This document shows positions 47,701 through 58,486 of a stretch of DNA of 64,000 bases, piece after piece. The stretch covers positions 248,001-312,000 of the forward strand of contig SADC01000803.1 of assembly GCA_004194705.1 (NCBI GenBank). The letters run 5' to 3'. The stretch's first letter is position 1. The number at the start of each line of letters is the position of its first letter. A program made the position numbers and the translations under genes. The notes beneath the pieces are model-generated. The model worked only from the letters and a program-made list of their open reading frames with translations, did not search any database and had not been told where the DNA came from. The stretch is from Ditylenchus dipsaci (taxonomy: Eukaryota > Nematoda > Chromadorea > Rhabditida > Anguinidae).

Positions 47701-50700
47701 TTCAACCTCCAAAATTTATTTAGACTTTGTGTTAAGAATGCAATGAAACATGGTTCACCCCCTAGTTTTGGCGTTCTATTAGATAGAATACGGTATTCGT
47801 TATCACTGTGTTCCTTTACTGTACTTATTGTCATATTTTTGTTGATATGGCTCATTCTATCAGTTATTTAGTTGACACTTTATTGCACCGGAGCCAGAGC
47901 CGCTCTGCTCCCGCTCTGGATCCGGCTTCGCTCCGGCTCCGAGCCGGAGCCAGATCCGGAGCGAGAAATCTGCCCCAACGGAACCGGGAGCCAGATCCGG
48001 AGCCGGAAATTTCGAAATGCCAGCACTGATTACGACAAAACGTCGCGTACCCATTTCTAAGATTTGAGTTCCCGAAACAAGCACATTCGATATAACGGTC
48101 ACCCCTAAGGACTGGCCTTGTGGTGCCGTTCAGTATTTCGACCTCGTACTTCGTACTCGTACACGTACTTGTACTAGGAGTACGAAGTACGAGAAGAAAT
48201 TTTAGAGGTACGAGGTACGAGTACGACCCTTTTCTGAAAGTCCAAACACTGGTGCCGTTAAGTTGGGAAAATAATATAAATAAAAACGCGTGACCAAATT
48301 CGTGAGATTTCGGTGGGACCGTTATATCGAGGGCTGGCTGTATTCTAGTATTCAACTGTACTACTATTTAGAGTTTCCATGTGCCCGTCTACACGGATTC
48401 AGGCGAAAACTTGAATGTTGAAGAAATTCAAACTCAATTGCACAGAATTTTGGTTGAGAGTGAATCTGTGAATGAATTTCCGATCAATGTGTGTTCCAGT
48501 GATGAAAGGGATGCTTGGGCTACAGTTTACAACAGGCTCAAAAGTATTTACCTTGTGGTTTTCAGTATTATTCTTTTGTGACTTCAGACAGCAGTCTCAG
48601 CAGCACCCAAAGCTATGAGAATGCCTTATTTGTGGTTGCGCTCGACAGATGCGCTGATGATGTGTTAAATCCACCAAATGACTCCGAAAATATGAAGCAA
48701 GCTATTCATGGAGGCGGCACTCACCACAACACGATAAATAGGTGGTTTGACAAGACTTTACAGGTATCTCTGGATTTATGTTTTTGCGGGTTAGATGGGT
48801 TAGATTTTTAGTTCTACATCAACACCAACGGATATGCCGGCCTAACCTACGAGCACACTCCTGCTGAAGGGCCACCCCTTGCGATGCTACTTGATTTTGT
48901 GCTGGATCAATTGTGAGTGAAGCGTTTTATTTTAATAAATACCTCTAAGCACCATGCGTCCTCAAATACAAAGCTTAGATATAGAAATTTTTTGAATTTT
49001 TAAATTTTCCATATTTTAAAACAAGCTGGCTTTTTTGCGACGATTTTTAGGATTCGGAAATCAGTTCTAGCAATCGAAAGATAAAAACCTGAAAAGCAGG
49101 GAATTGAGAACTGCCAGAATTGCATAAATCTTAGTTCCATATAACTGTGTGGGTTTTCTCCGCCAACTATTTCTGCGTCTAACAAAAATATTCCTAAAAA
49201 ATTTGGAATGACTACTGCTACACTTTGAATTATGGGAAATGTCTATCCACAAAATTGACAGTTTGAAAAAGTTCCTTATAAATTATAAAAAGGTTCCTTT
49301 ATAGAAAAAAATATCCTTATAGAATAACTAGTGAAGAACGGCAAAAAATTATACATAAAAAATGTTTGGGCCCTACTTTACACGTTGGCAGTTTTCGCCT
49401 TAGCTTCTACGCTGGTTTGTGCTTAGACAAAAGGTAGGCCACGGGCTCAAACATATTTTTTCTGCCTTCTTTCTAGTTCGGTAGACATGTCTGAGTCCGC
49501 CTAACATCCACTGGTCCACCCTGCGCCTAAACCCCGAAAAATCAACAGGCAGACAAAAGCAAAATCATAGGTGTTCATGTAAAATAAGACCGATTTCTGA
49601 GTACACAATTTAATCTAGCGATAAAAACGCGTTTCCTACATCCTCAACAGGAAAAAGCAAAAGAGTTAGCCCACCCAAGAAGTTGTGTTTTGAGCTAACT
49701 GAGGACGACAAAAAAGCGATTGTGACATCAGCAGAGAAAATAAATAGGTTAGGCCATACTTCACCCAAGTGATTAGTATCTTTACAAACAGTTATTTGTT
49801 GCAGAGCAGCCCAAAATCTAGAAGTTGTATCTCTGACATTTGACCACTATGGAAAAAATGTGCCTAAAGCGGCTCACCTCAGTCCAGATAGTCTGCTTAA
49901 TTTGTTTGGTGTGAGAAAGTAGTCTATTGCATATTTGCAGGCTATATCCAACTGGCTTTGCAACTTGCTTTTTACCAAATCCACGGCTTCAGTCCACCAA
50001 CTTATGAAACAGGGACACTCAGAAAATTCAAAGAAGGTGGGAATAGTGTTGATTACGTAGTAAAAATAATATTAATCCCGTTTTTTATAGCTCAGATAAT
50101 TATGTTTTTAAGAAGGGAGAGCATTTAGGAAGGACCAACTAGCGACTGTTTTTATTTGCAGGATTTTTTAATTTTTTTTGAAAAAGGTCGAAATTTTTAA
50201 TATTTTTTTCTAGAAGAACCTTTGAGATCTGAAAATTCTTCTCGGAAACCAATACGTTGAGATCATGTCAAATGTATTTCTAGTCACTGTATTATGACCA
50301 AAACGTGGTGAGCAGTGACAAGTTATATTTTTCATTGGAAAGTTTGTTTTTTCTGCTTTTTGGAAACAAAATCCTGCTTTTGCTATTTTCGATCTGTGCA
50401 CCCTGTCCATAGCCAATAAAGCTGAAATTAATGCATCGATAGTTGAAAATTTTAAGGCAGAACAGACACCATAAGACTTCCAAACGCTGCCTCAGCCGAG
50501 TTTGTTGCGCTTGCAGCTGAATCTCCAAATCACCACGAATTGGGCGATTTACTTCAGAAGGCTATTGCAAGTCACAAGCATTATTCAAATTTAGTAAAAA
50601 AAATACCAAACTTTCGAATAAAAATATAACTGTTGGAATTTCTCAGGTGATGAATGGAAAAGGCATCGATCGCCACTTGCTCGGCTTGAAGTTGACGGCG

Positions 50701-51090
50701 CTTGAGATGGACATTCCTTTGCCTAAATTATTTACCACCCCAGCCTATCAGCGACTGTTCCAATTTGAACTGTCAACCAGCCAAGTGCCTACCCGTCACG
50801 ATTTGCCCATGGGGTTTGGACCAGCTACCTCAACTGGTTATGCTGTGTGCTATAACCCTCAAGAGTCCAAATTCCTCTTCAGCATTACTGCTTTTGAAAG
50901 CTGTGTAGAAACGAGTGCGAAGAGGTGAGCAACCTTAAAATTGGCAAATTTATTTATGATTTAGGTTTTAAGGTTTTCAAGACAACTGACAACTTCATTG
51001 CTGCACATTAAAGATATAGTTGACAAAGCGGGTAACCTTTTGATGAGAAATTTGAACGCTATCCCCCCCCCATTTCCGGAGGCTACCTAA
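41457..51090 (+). CDS. CRAT: Carnitine O-acetyltransferase family enzyme (first exon not found)
   Basis: Transfers acetyl/acyl groups between CoA and carnitine; mitochondrial or peroxisomal in the family. Exons: 41457-41572 (LPKLPVPPLAETV), 42354-42407, 42460-42489, 42541-42713 (LTPWWLNVAYLEARTPLP), 42761-42857, 42909-42977, 48372-48543, 48588-48763 (HGGGTHHN, NRWFDKTLQ), 48812-48912 (catalytic His in YEHTPAEGPP), 49651-49747, 49805-49890 (FDHYGK), 49941-50037, 50457-50593, 50647-50924 (FDRH-like GIDRHLLGLK, LSTSQVPTRHD, YAVCYNPQ), 50973-51090. About 600 residues, close to full length. SSPG-like TSPG near the start and overall wording favour CRAT over CPT or ChAT. No AKL tail. One A too many in GAAAAAGC at 49651 breaks frame. 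Confidence 0.9.
42036..42214. repeat. pogo/mariner-like MITE in CRAT intron
   Basis: CAGTCAAACCTCGCTTTTAC at the left after TA; TCGTTAAATCGAGGTTCGAC at the right, with the final bases eroded. GTCGTTAAATC and GTCGTTTAAC copies inside. Confidence 0.65.
44113..45216. repeat. Foldback element with 15-bp minisatellite arms
   Basis: Ends GGCTAGGGGAGATTTGCC and its complement. Arms are tandem 15-mers (GCCAAAACGAAATTT): about five units at 44125-44212 and about sixteen inverted units at 44972-45208. Just inside each arm is GGGGGACCAAGGCAGTTTTT (44218) and its complement (44940). The interior carries an ACCAAGTGG-family copy (44335-44800). Confidence 0.8.
45284..45554. mobile_element. hAT MITE of TCTGACTGTCAGA motif array
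   Basis: TIRs CAGTGTTCTCAATAGTCAGA and complement, then repeated TCTGACTGTCAGA/CTGACTCTCA units and a CCCGCGCTTTCTGAC pair. Flanks are GGAGGGGT and GAGGGGGT, a plausible 8-bp duplication blurred by G-run length. Confidence 0.8.
45906..47110. repeat. Large foldback with nested TA-flanked MITE
   Basis: Left arm 45906-46415 and right arm 46760-47110 mirror each other (TGGACTCGAGGGATACGCAAG, TTCAACCTGTTTTCTTTG, GGCTGCTCAAGGCTAGG). The left arm is split by a pogo/mariner-like MITE at 46041-46176. The centre holds a GGCGCTGGCGCC-rich patch (46543-46617). Confidence 0.75.
46041..46176. mobile_element. Nested pogo/mariner-like MITE
   Basis: Left GTCAAACCTCGATTTAAGG and right CAAATCGAGGTTGGACTG between TA dinucleotides (46039-46040, 46177-46178). 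It splits the left arm of the surrounding foldback; the right arm lacks it. Confidence 0.7.
47206..47350. repeat. CCGGAGCC-array hAT MITE, right end lost
   Basis: Starts CAGTGCTGGCAATCCGCTCC like 15235; the interior has GAGCCAGATCCGGAGCG copies. No CCAGCACTG at the right, so the end is eroded or deleted. Confidence 0.65.
47667..47793. repeat. 127-bp CCGTATT-family MITE, TA TSD
   Basis: TIRs CCATATTCTCTCTAATAG and (complement) CCGTATTCTATCTAATAG extend about 25 bp through AACGCCA; TA on both sides. Confidence 0.8.
47887..48028. repeat. CCGGAGCC-array hAT MITE, left end lost
   Basis: Ends ATGCCAGCACTG like 15363. The interior is GAGCCAGATCCGGAGC copies. The CAGTGCTGG left end is absent. Confidence 0.65.
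48131..48251. mobile_element. 121-bp hAT MITE of CTCGTACTTCG array, perfect TSD
   Basis: GTGCCGTT duplicated exactly at 48123-48130 and 48252-48259. Ends CAGTATTTCG and CCAAACACTG. Nearly all of the interior is copies of CTCGTACTTCGTACTCG or the inverse. Smaller relative of 38528-39489. Confidence 0.85.
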
Positions 51091-51995
51091 AGCCATCATT
51101 TTTCAAAAAAATTTTACGAAAGACCTTATTAGTAATGGGCAGGCCCTGAGCCTAAGCTTTAGCTTACGGGTGTAAGTAAAAATTATTTGGGGGTTTGTGA
51201 CACTGGTGCCTAATTTTGGACGATACTCGTTTTTACCACTACCCCTTCGCAAAAAAAGCTACTCGGTTATACAACCCCCCTCCCCCAATAATTTTCAGGT
51301 ATACCTAGAACCATAATTTTTTTTCCTAAAAAAAGCTGAAATTAGTACGGATTGTCCCTGAGCCTAAGGCCCGAAGCATAAGGACTAAGCGTAATTGATA
51401 AGCCTAAAAATTATTGGGAGGGGGGGGGTGTTGATAAACCGAGTAGCGCAAAATTTTGTAATTTTCGCATGATTTGCTATGGATTGAGCGGTTGCCACCT
51501 AAACCATTGCATACAGATTATCACAGGAGTAAAGTGCAAATATTTCACAAAAGGCGCATTATCAAAAAAAGTTGTAGTTGGCTGTTTTTAACTATTTTGG
51601 GAAATGATGGCCGTTTTTATTGATTTTAATAGAGGATAGTGAAAAGAAGTCTGAGCACTTAAAGAAAAAATTGCGGACGATTTACACACATCCTCACAAC
51701 TTCAAAAAAATGATCAGGCTTAAATTTTATCATTTTTAGGTATGCTGGTTCCGATATCCAAGATATAGTTATACTATCTGGTAAAATCTTGAACACTGGT
51801 AGCTACTCTAATACCAGTGTAAATAAATAAATGTACAAAAACTGCATATTGATCGTAAATAAAAAATTTGGCTCTATCGTGTAAAAAACAGCAAAAATCT
51901 TTTCTATCATTCTTATAATTTTTTTTATAGTTAATCAACATTATTATTTAACAAACACCCAAAACAATAGTATCACAAAACGAAAGATTCACAAA
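51091..51995. other. Convergent 3' flanks of CRAT and TASP1
   Basis: Contains a palindrome (51255-51448) with arms GCTACTCGGTTATACAACCC and complement, C/G runs inside. Plus-strand AATAAA at 51824-51833 and 51857-51862 could serve CRAT transcripts. No coding exon seen. Confidence 0.5.
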
Positions 51996-54343
51996 CTAGT
52001 CCACCCGCATTTTGCAAACAAGATATTTGTCTTTTGATGGATTTGCCAGCAGAATAAGCAAAACAAAATTAGGAGTGTTGTGCACCACAACAAGCTCATT
52101 CAATCCACCGTACCTCAGCAGCACAATGCCGCCAAACAAAATGCGATCAGAAGGGAAACATTGTAGTCTAAAATTAGGCTACAGTTAACCCTAGATATGA
52201 TGACAATCCAAAAAGTTCAATCCCGACTAGGTTCTGTCTATTTTAAACTTTAATTTTGACGTCTTTGCCAATTTACGAATGCTATGGTAGAGTCTATATG
52301 GTAGAATATTTTATTAAATTTGTTTGTTATGTTTCAAAAAGTTGTTTATTTATTTTAGAGGCAAAATTGGAGTTGAGAAAAAGCCGTCTTTTTCAATTAA
52401 AAGTCTATAAATGTTTTAGAGACCACACCTAGCTAGTCTTTCAGTTTAAAAAAGGGGAGAGAATAACTCTCCGCTCCGAAAACTCTCCGCTTCTAGTTGA
52501 AAAGCCTTTGCTTTTTAATGAAAAGTCTCCGCATTTGCTTTTCGGTTAGTCACCCCTTATAGTGAAATGTCTTCCTGAATCTGGATCCTGAGATCTGATC
52601 AAAATCAGATCTGATCAAAAGTGCCGTTAATCGAGAGAGTCGACTGAATTGAGGTTTGAGATTTTTTTAGTAATTTTGGTCTAAAAAAATGAATACCTTG
52701 GAGAATGCATTAAATGAGATTCTAAATATTTGCTGAACTTTTGAGTGATCACAGTCTCATCGTCCTCATCCCTGAAGATCGATAAGATAAGTTTTTCAAA
52801 GTATTATTTCAATCGAATGCACCAAAATAAACTGACCATTCAAAAAATAGAGTAGCCAAATTCTGGGCCAGTGAAGTCCTGATCAACGCCTCTCCACAAC
52901 CAGACAAGGAGACTGAAATGGACTTGTCGGCTCGCTGTTCCGACCAAATAGCTGCTCCGAAATGGGCGCTACTGCCCACTCGACCATCTGCTTTTAGAAT
53001 AAGTCCCCCGCTTGAGGCACAAGACTCGCATGAGCCATTTGCCTGAAAATAACATTAGAGTTAGCTTTTTGCTTGCCTGAAATATTCGGGAAATCCACCT
53101 TAATAACTACCCCGCCAACTGTATCCAGTCGACCATTTCCTTCCTGATTAACCAATGATTTGGCCTTGGCAAACTCTTTTTGTGCCTGAGAAGAGCACAG
53201 TTGTTGGTTGGATTTAAGGCCTATGTTGTGCGAATCACAAAACTGATCAGCACCAAAACCAGCCAGCACCATTGGGGGATCAGAGTCCAATCAGTGGTTC
53301 GGCTGTAAGCTTCCGACAATTTCTTAGCTGCATAAACAGGATGCTTGCAATTGCTTACACATGCCACTGCTCCATACGCCAGTTTGTTGGAGGACATGTA
53401 ACTGGCTTCACACTCCACTAAAAAGTTATTTGGTAATGCGAAAATCAGTTTTAATTTTAGACCGTTGGTTTTATGCGATGGGGCACTGGTTTTGTAATAG
53501 CCATAACTTTTTTCTAAAGCCGAAAATTCATTGGACGGACACTCTTGTTTGGTATAAAATGTTGAAAATGATGCACAATTTTTATCGCTGTCGTGTATAG
53601 GTTTGCCTCTTAAAGCTTTTCACTACATTAAATTTAATTGTTTTGTTTGATCCCTTGCTCTGGTTTTGGATGTGGATCTGGTTTACTCTGGGAAACAGAA
53701 AGAAAAACACTTTTAGAACTTGAATTTGGCCTTTTGTCCAACCATTATAAATAACATAGTCAAAATTACGAGACCCTTTTCGAAAAAGTTGGTTATGCAG
53801 CCTTCTGCCAAGTTGATTTCCGAATACTTTTTCTGTAACTGATATTGTAACCCTTTTTAGAATCCAAGTGAAGTTACAGATTTTCGAGGGATATGGCCCG
53901 AAGAAATTCAAATATCGACCAAGCAAGAAACCGCATAGCTAATTTTTTTAAAGAGGTCGCGTAATTATGACGCACACTGTAGATGGAAAATGTTCTATGT
54001 TTGGTGCTGCCACCTTCCTTGAGTTTCGATTTTAAAAACTATGTCACAGCTGCTTACCTTTGCCAGTAATAGTCAAATTTGAACCAAAACCACAGTTGAA
54101 AGTCGGGTCACTTTCAAGAGCCTGGATTATATAATGCTGACATAAAAATAAAGTAAATAATTTTTTTACCATGATTGCTTGTATGAAACTGCCTTTACAT
54201 CCTTTCAAGGCATTTGCAACCAGTTTTTCTGTGCCTGGTTTGTGGGCACCTGCGCAAAGTTATTTAGCGAAGGCAAGAATTAGCAAGCAATACAAACCTG
54301 CTCCACCATGAATGCATATAATTTGGTCGAAATCACTCTGCAT
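51996..54343 (-). CDS. TASP1: Threonine aspartase 1 (taspase), complete
   Basis: Ntn-type threonine protease that cleaves after Asp, known to process MLL and TFIIA in animals; nuclear. Seven exons: 54298-54343 (MQSDFDQIICIHGGAG), 54170-54249, 54058-54121 (NCGFGSNLTITGK), 53099-53417, 52837-53042, 52697-52771, 51996-52167 (stop TAG). Seen: N-terminal IHGGAG of the asparaginase-like fold, ECEASYM, the autocleavage site with catalytic Thr in LDTVGGVV, SSGGLILKADGRVG, SGCGEALIRT, GGIVLLR. About 320 residues against about 420 in human. The frame breaks at the G5 run 53274-53278 (plus strand); one more base gives TLIPPMVLAGFGADQ. Intron 53043-53098 is 56 nt. Convergent with CRAT. Confidence 0.92.
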
Positions 54344-54916
54344 TAGATTTTTTAAACAACATTCAGACAAACAGTAAAATTTCAGAAGTTTATCTTAAAA
54401 AAGAATAATTTATATTCACTAAATAGCTTAGATCTACTGAAAAACTTATTTAAATTCCCCCCATATTACATACAAACATTGAGCGCAATTGAACTATATA
54501 TTTTGCTAATGAATACTCAAAAGGGGATTTTAGCAGAAATAAGTTATACAGTCAAATTTCGATTTTACGGCGCTCACCCCAAGTTCGTTCCCGACTCACG
54601 GCGTGTCAAACACATCAAAATTTAGCATTTTGAATCCAACCTTATTTTTATGATTTTTTGAACGACACTATAAAAAGTTCGTTTTTACATAAGGTTCGAC
54701 AATTTTTTGGTACCTGGTTAGTTGTCTTTGGGCAGTCTAGTCTAAAAAGTTTCAAGGGTTCTGATTTTGTCATTCATTTTCCAAAATAATTTGTTATATG
54801 AGATGTGGGGCCATTAGTTTACTAAAAACAAAAAATTTTCATAAAACTACTAGGTTAATTTGAAATTTGACAGCGCAACGAAAAACCAAAAACATTATCA
54901 GAAAGCTGAAGAAAAG
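54344..54916. other. Upstream of TASP1; one eroded MITE end
   Basis: CAGTCAAATTTCGATTTTAC at 54549 after TA resembles the pogo/mariner-like left ends seen elsewhere; the partner is unclear (AAGGTTCGAC near 54692). No gene or clear promoter element recognised. Confidence 0.4.
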
Positions 54917-56614
54917 GGCGTTACTTTTTTTTGCCGCAAATATACACTTTTTTGCCGCAAATATACTTTTTTTTGCCGCAAATCTGCTTTTGCCGCAAAT
55001 ATACTTTTTTTGCCGCAAATCTGCTTTTGCCGCAAATATACACTTTTTTGCCGCAGATTTTCACTTTTTTGCCGCAAATTTTCACTTTTCTGCCGCAAAT
55101 CTGCTTTTGCCGCAAATATACACTTTTTTGCCGCAGATTTTCACTTTTCTGCCGCAAATATACTTTTTTTGCCGCAAATATACTTTTTTTGCCGCAAATT
55201 TACTCTTTTTTGCCGCAAATTTAATATTTCTGCCGCAAATATGGATTTTACAGTTGCCAGATGCCTTTACTTTAAGTCTGTCTTTTTTTAGGAATATGGG
55301 TAAAAGCTTGGGTTTTTCACTGGTCTTTAGCCAATATACACACCTTTTACAGCTTATTTCAGGTAGATGTCGCAGACTTCACTGGAAGGACTTTCAAAGC
55401 TTTATATTTGTGATTTTAGGTTAGCTAGAAAGGTAAATTTTGATTTTTCACACGTATAGAAATGCGACTTCATGCGGCTGGACAAGTTCATGAACTAGTG
55501 TAACGTCACGTCAATTTTTTTTTTCAATATGTGTCAACAGTTGATTTTGTCGGGCTGTATGTTGTCGAAATGCGACTCTCTATGTGCCTTCGTGCTCCAC
55601 CCCCAGACAGTATGGCTAGGCCGTTGTAACATAACTGTCGGGGCACGTTAACTTCAAGAGGCTGCCTAGCGAGAGTTAGGCTCTTCTAAGATTTACTTCA
55701 CTCATTTTTAGGTCTTATCATAATCTTACAGCTTACAGATTACAGGTGTCTGCGACCAACCATAAATCAATGGATCAAGTTCAGCTTTGAGTTCGCTTGA
55801 GTTCAATTTCCAAGAAAATCTGAAAATGAGTGAAGTAAATCTTAGAAGAGCCTAACTCTCGCTAGGCAGCCTCTTGAAGTTAACGTGCCCGACAGTTATG
55901 TTACAACGGCCTAGCCATACTGTCTGGGGGGTGGAGCACGAAGGCACATAGAGAGTCGCATTCGACAACATACAGCCCGACAAAATCAACTGTTGACACA
56001 TATTGAAAAAAAAAATTGACGTGACGTTACACTAGTTCATGAACTTGTCCAGCCGCATGAAGTCGCATTTCTATACGTGTGAAAAATCAAAATTTACCTT
56101 TCTAGCTAACCTAAAATCACAAATATAAAGCTTTGAAAGTCCTTCCAGTGAAGTCTGCGACATCTACCTGAAAATAAGCTGTAAAAGGTGTGTATATTGG
56201 CTAAAGACCAGTGAAAAACCCAAGCTTTTACCATATTCCTAAAAAAAGACAGACTTAAAGTAAAGGCATCTGGCAACTGTAAAATCCATATTTGCGGCAG
56301 AAATATTAAATTTGCGGCAAAAAAGAGTAAATTTGCGGCAAAAAAAAGTATATTTGCGGCAAAAAAAAGTATATTTGCGGCAGAAAAGTGAAAATCTGCG
56401 GCAAAAAAGTGTATATTTGCGGCAAAAGCAGATTTGCGGCAGAAAAGTGAAAATTTGCGGCAAAAAAGTGAAATCTGCGGCAAAAAAGTGTATATTTGCG
56501 GCAAAAGCAGATTTGCGGCAAAAAAAAGTATATTTGCGGCAAAAGCAGATTTGCGGCAAAAAAAAGTATATTTGCGGCAAAAAAGTGTATATTTGCGGCA
56601 AAAAAAGTAACGCC
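54917..56614. repeat. 1.7-kb palindrome with GCCGCAAATATACAC minisatellite arms
   Basis: Left arm 54917-55712 and right arm 55826-56614 are almost exact inverted copies around a loop of about 110 bp. The outer 330 bp of each arm is a degenerate tandem of TTTTTTGCCGCAAATATACA variants; the inner 460 bp is unique (for example TCATGCGGCTGGACAAGTTC). The arms differ mainly in homopolymer length. Ends GGGCGTTACTTTTTT and complement. No coding signal; the long ORFs are products of the repeat. Confidence 0.9.
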
Positions 56615-57600
56615 CGAAGAAAAATGCCACCATCTGACCAGCAAGAATTTTTTTGATGACAAAAAACCATTTAAAAACATTTGGTCTAAGTTCCTGACGG
56701 ATTCGTGTTCAGCATAGTCGATTTGCTTGTAAAGGTGCTCTTAAAATTCAAACTTACTATCATATTTCAAATTTCTCTTAAAATAAATAACGAAAATTTG
56801 AACGCATTAAGAAAAAACAAAAAAATCAATCTGACAGTACAAATGTCCTGTCTATATGGTGGTTCATTATGAGAGCAAGAGCTCAAATATATTGAAACCA
56901 AACGGAGAAAAGATGTAAACTCTTGTGCATTTTGTTCAATATTGGAGCTTTTCGCTCTCTATTTTCTGTTTAATAAAATATTGTGTGAACATCACACGTC
57001 TAAAATTCGCACCCACACACACCACAACACTCTAGACTTGAGATATTCAAAATGAATTCTCAACAAACAGAAGATGCAATGTTTCAAACATACTAAAAAA
57101 ATTTTAGCGTCCAAAAAACTTACAGCAAATGCTTTTCGATTACATTTGGTATCTCTTTTTGTGTGTTAATTCGTATTTTTTAAAAGCCCTGAATCTTAGC
57201 AAAGGTCAAACTCTTATTTTTTTATCATTCTGCAAAAAGTTTAGACCATCAACGTAAAAGTGTCATTTCCAGCCAAAATCAAAGTAAACCTAAGGAAAAT
57301 GATTGTTTGGTCACATAAATACAAGATTTTCTTTATTTTTCTTATCAAGCCATCCGAATCTCAGTTTCGGGTCATCTTAAGACAACGGTTAACATGTCAT
57401 TTTGTAGATGATTAAATAGCTTTTTAAAAAATGCATTAGGTGGTATATTTTGATATAAAATATATGTATTTTTTAACTTCGAGAAACATGTTTGAGTTTG
57501 TCTCCACATACGCTGGCCTACCCTTGCCTAAGCCTAAAAAAATCACAGAAGCAGGGAGACCAACCTTTTTTGGTCAACTATGATAGTGTTTAGACGTCTT
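56615..57600. other. Noncoding stretch, nothing recognised
   Basis: AT-rich with short chance ORFs; no splice-bounded exon, RNA gene or clean repeat boundary seen. Confidence 0.4.
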
Positions 57601-57820
57601 CTAATTAATTTTTATACGCTAAAACGATAAAAAAGGTAGTTTCCAAAAAAAATTTAGTTATCATAAGTTCACCGATTGCCTTGGTCCCCCAAACTAAATA
57701 TCGGGTATTAAGGTATCCTACCGCGTTTTGGTCACTGGAGCTGGGCAAAAAGAGCCTCTATATGCATTTCATGATCAAGAGTACTTCTCGGAATCATGTC
57801 TAAGGTGAGTGAGTCAGAAA
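57601..57820. repeat. Fragment of foldback family A
   Basis: Matches one arm of 10989-11705: TATACGCTAAAACGATAAAA, TTGCCTTGGTCCCCCAAACT, the CACTGGAGCTGGGCAAAAAG block, and TCTCGGAATCATGTCTAAGG. The other arm is missing. Confidence 0.65.
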
Positions 57821-58309
57821 AAACTCAAAAAACTTCAAAGAGTGTTTTAACCACTTCTAAACAGCGTTTTCACGCAAAAGATAATAAAGACTTTGTTTTG
57901 AAGCTATAATTTAATTCGACTTATAGAAGTTCCGTATATTCAGTCACCTAGGATTGTAAACAAGCTTTGCACCTGGGTGGATTCAAACCAGCCCCTTCGG
58001 CGATGCGTATACGAATCTTTGCGCCAAACCGAATAATATCACATCGCAAAATCGCACACATACCAATGACGGTCACTAAAAGATGTCTTGTAAAAAATTT
58101 GTACTATTTCAAAAAACCTATTTGGTGGATACGCTAATTAGAAAAAATTTAGATATGAATAGCATAAAAAAGTAAAGTGTTAAAGTGAAATAAAAAGCAG
58201 AGTTGCTAAATCGGAATATTCCCGGAATATGGCCGAGTCAGTCTACAATTGACCATAATCGTTTGCAACTTTATTTTAAAATTTCAAATCAAGTTTTTTT
58301 TCAAAATTT

Positions 58310-58486
58310 GTTGTTTAAAAGACCATGGTTTTTGCGCGCAGCGGCACACACAAAATTTGAGTTGGCGGGGGACACTTCTCTTTCGTCTAGCAGTGTTCTC
58401 TTTCGAGTCATTCGAAACGAAGTGTCCCCCGCCAACTCAAATTTTGTGTGTGCCGCTGCGCGCAAAACCATGGTCCTCTAAACAAC
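58310..58486. repeat. Short palindrome with 65-bp arms
   Basis: GACCATGGTTTTTGCGCGC and CACACAAAATTTGAGTTGG recur inverted, ending GTTGTTTA / TAAACAAC, with a loop of about 40 bp. Likely a MITE; no TSD settled. Confidence 0.75.

Larger units (their letters stand above)
42978..48371. other. 5.4-kb CRAT intron filled with transposons
   Basis: Holds, in order, a CAGGGTGT-type decayed repeat (43280-43730), a minisatellite foldback (44113-45216), a hAT MITE (45284-45554), a large foldback with nested MITE (45906-47110), two CCGGAGCC arrays, a CCGTATT MITE and a 121-bp hAT MITE. The downstream exon resumes in phase at 48372. No separate host gene was recognised. Confidence 0.6.

Noticed and set aside
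49909..49940. 32-nt intron in CRAT
   Set aside because: Using the donor at 49891 gives a 50-nt intron and SPDSYIQLALQLAFYQ, which matches the family better.
54860..56680. Long overlapping ORFs rich in FCRK and LPQIYTF in several frames
   Set aside because: They are translations of the GCCGCAAATATACAC tandem arms; all three frames stay open because the repeat lacks stops, and both strands mirror each other.
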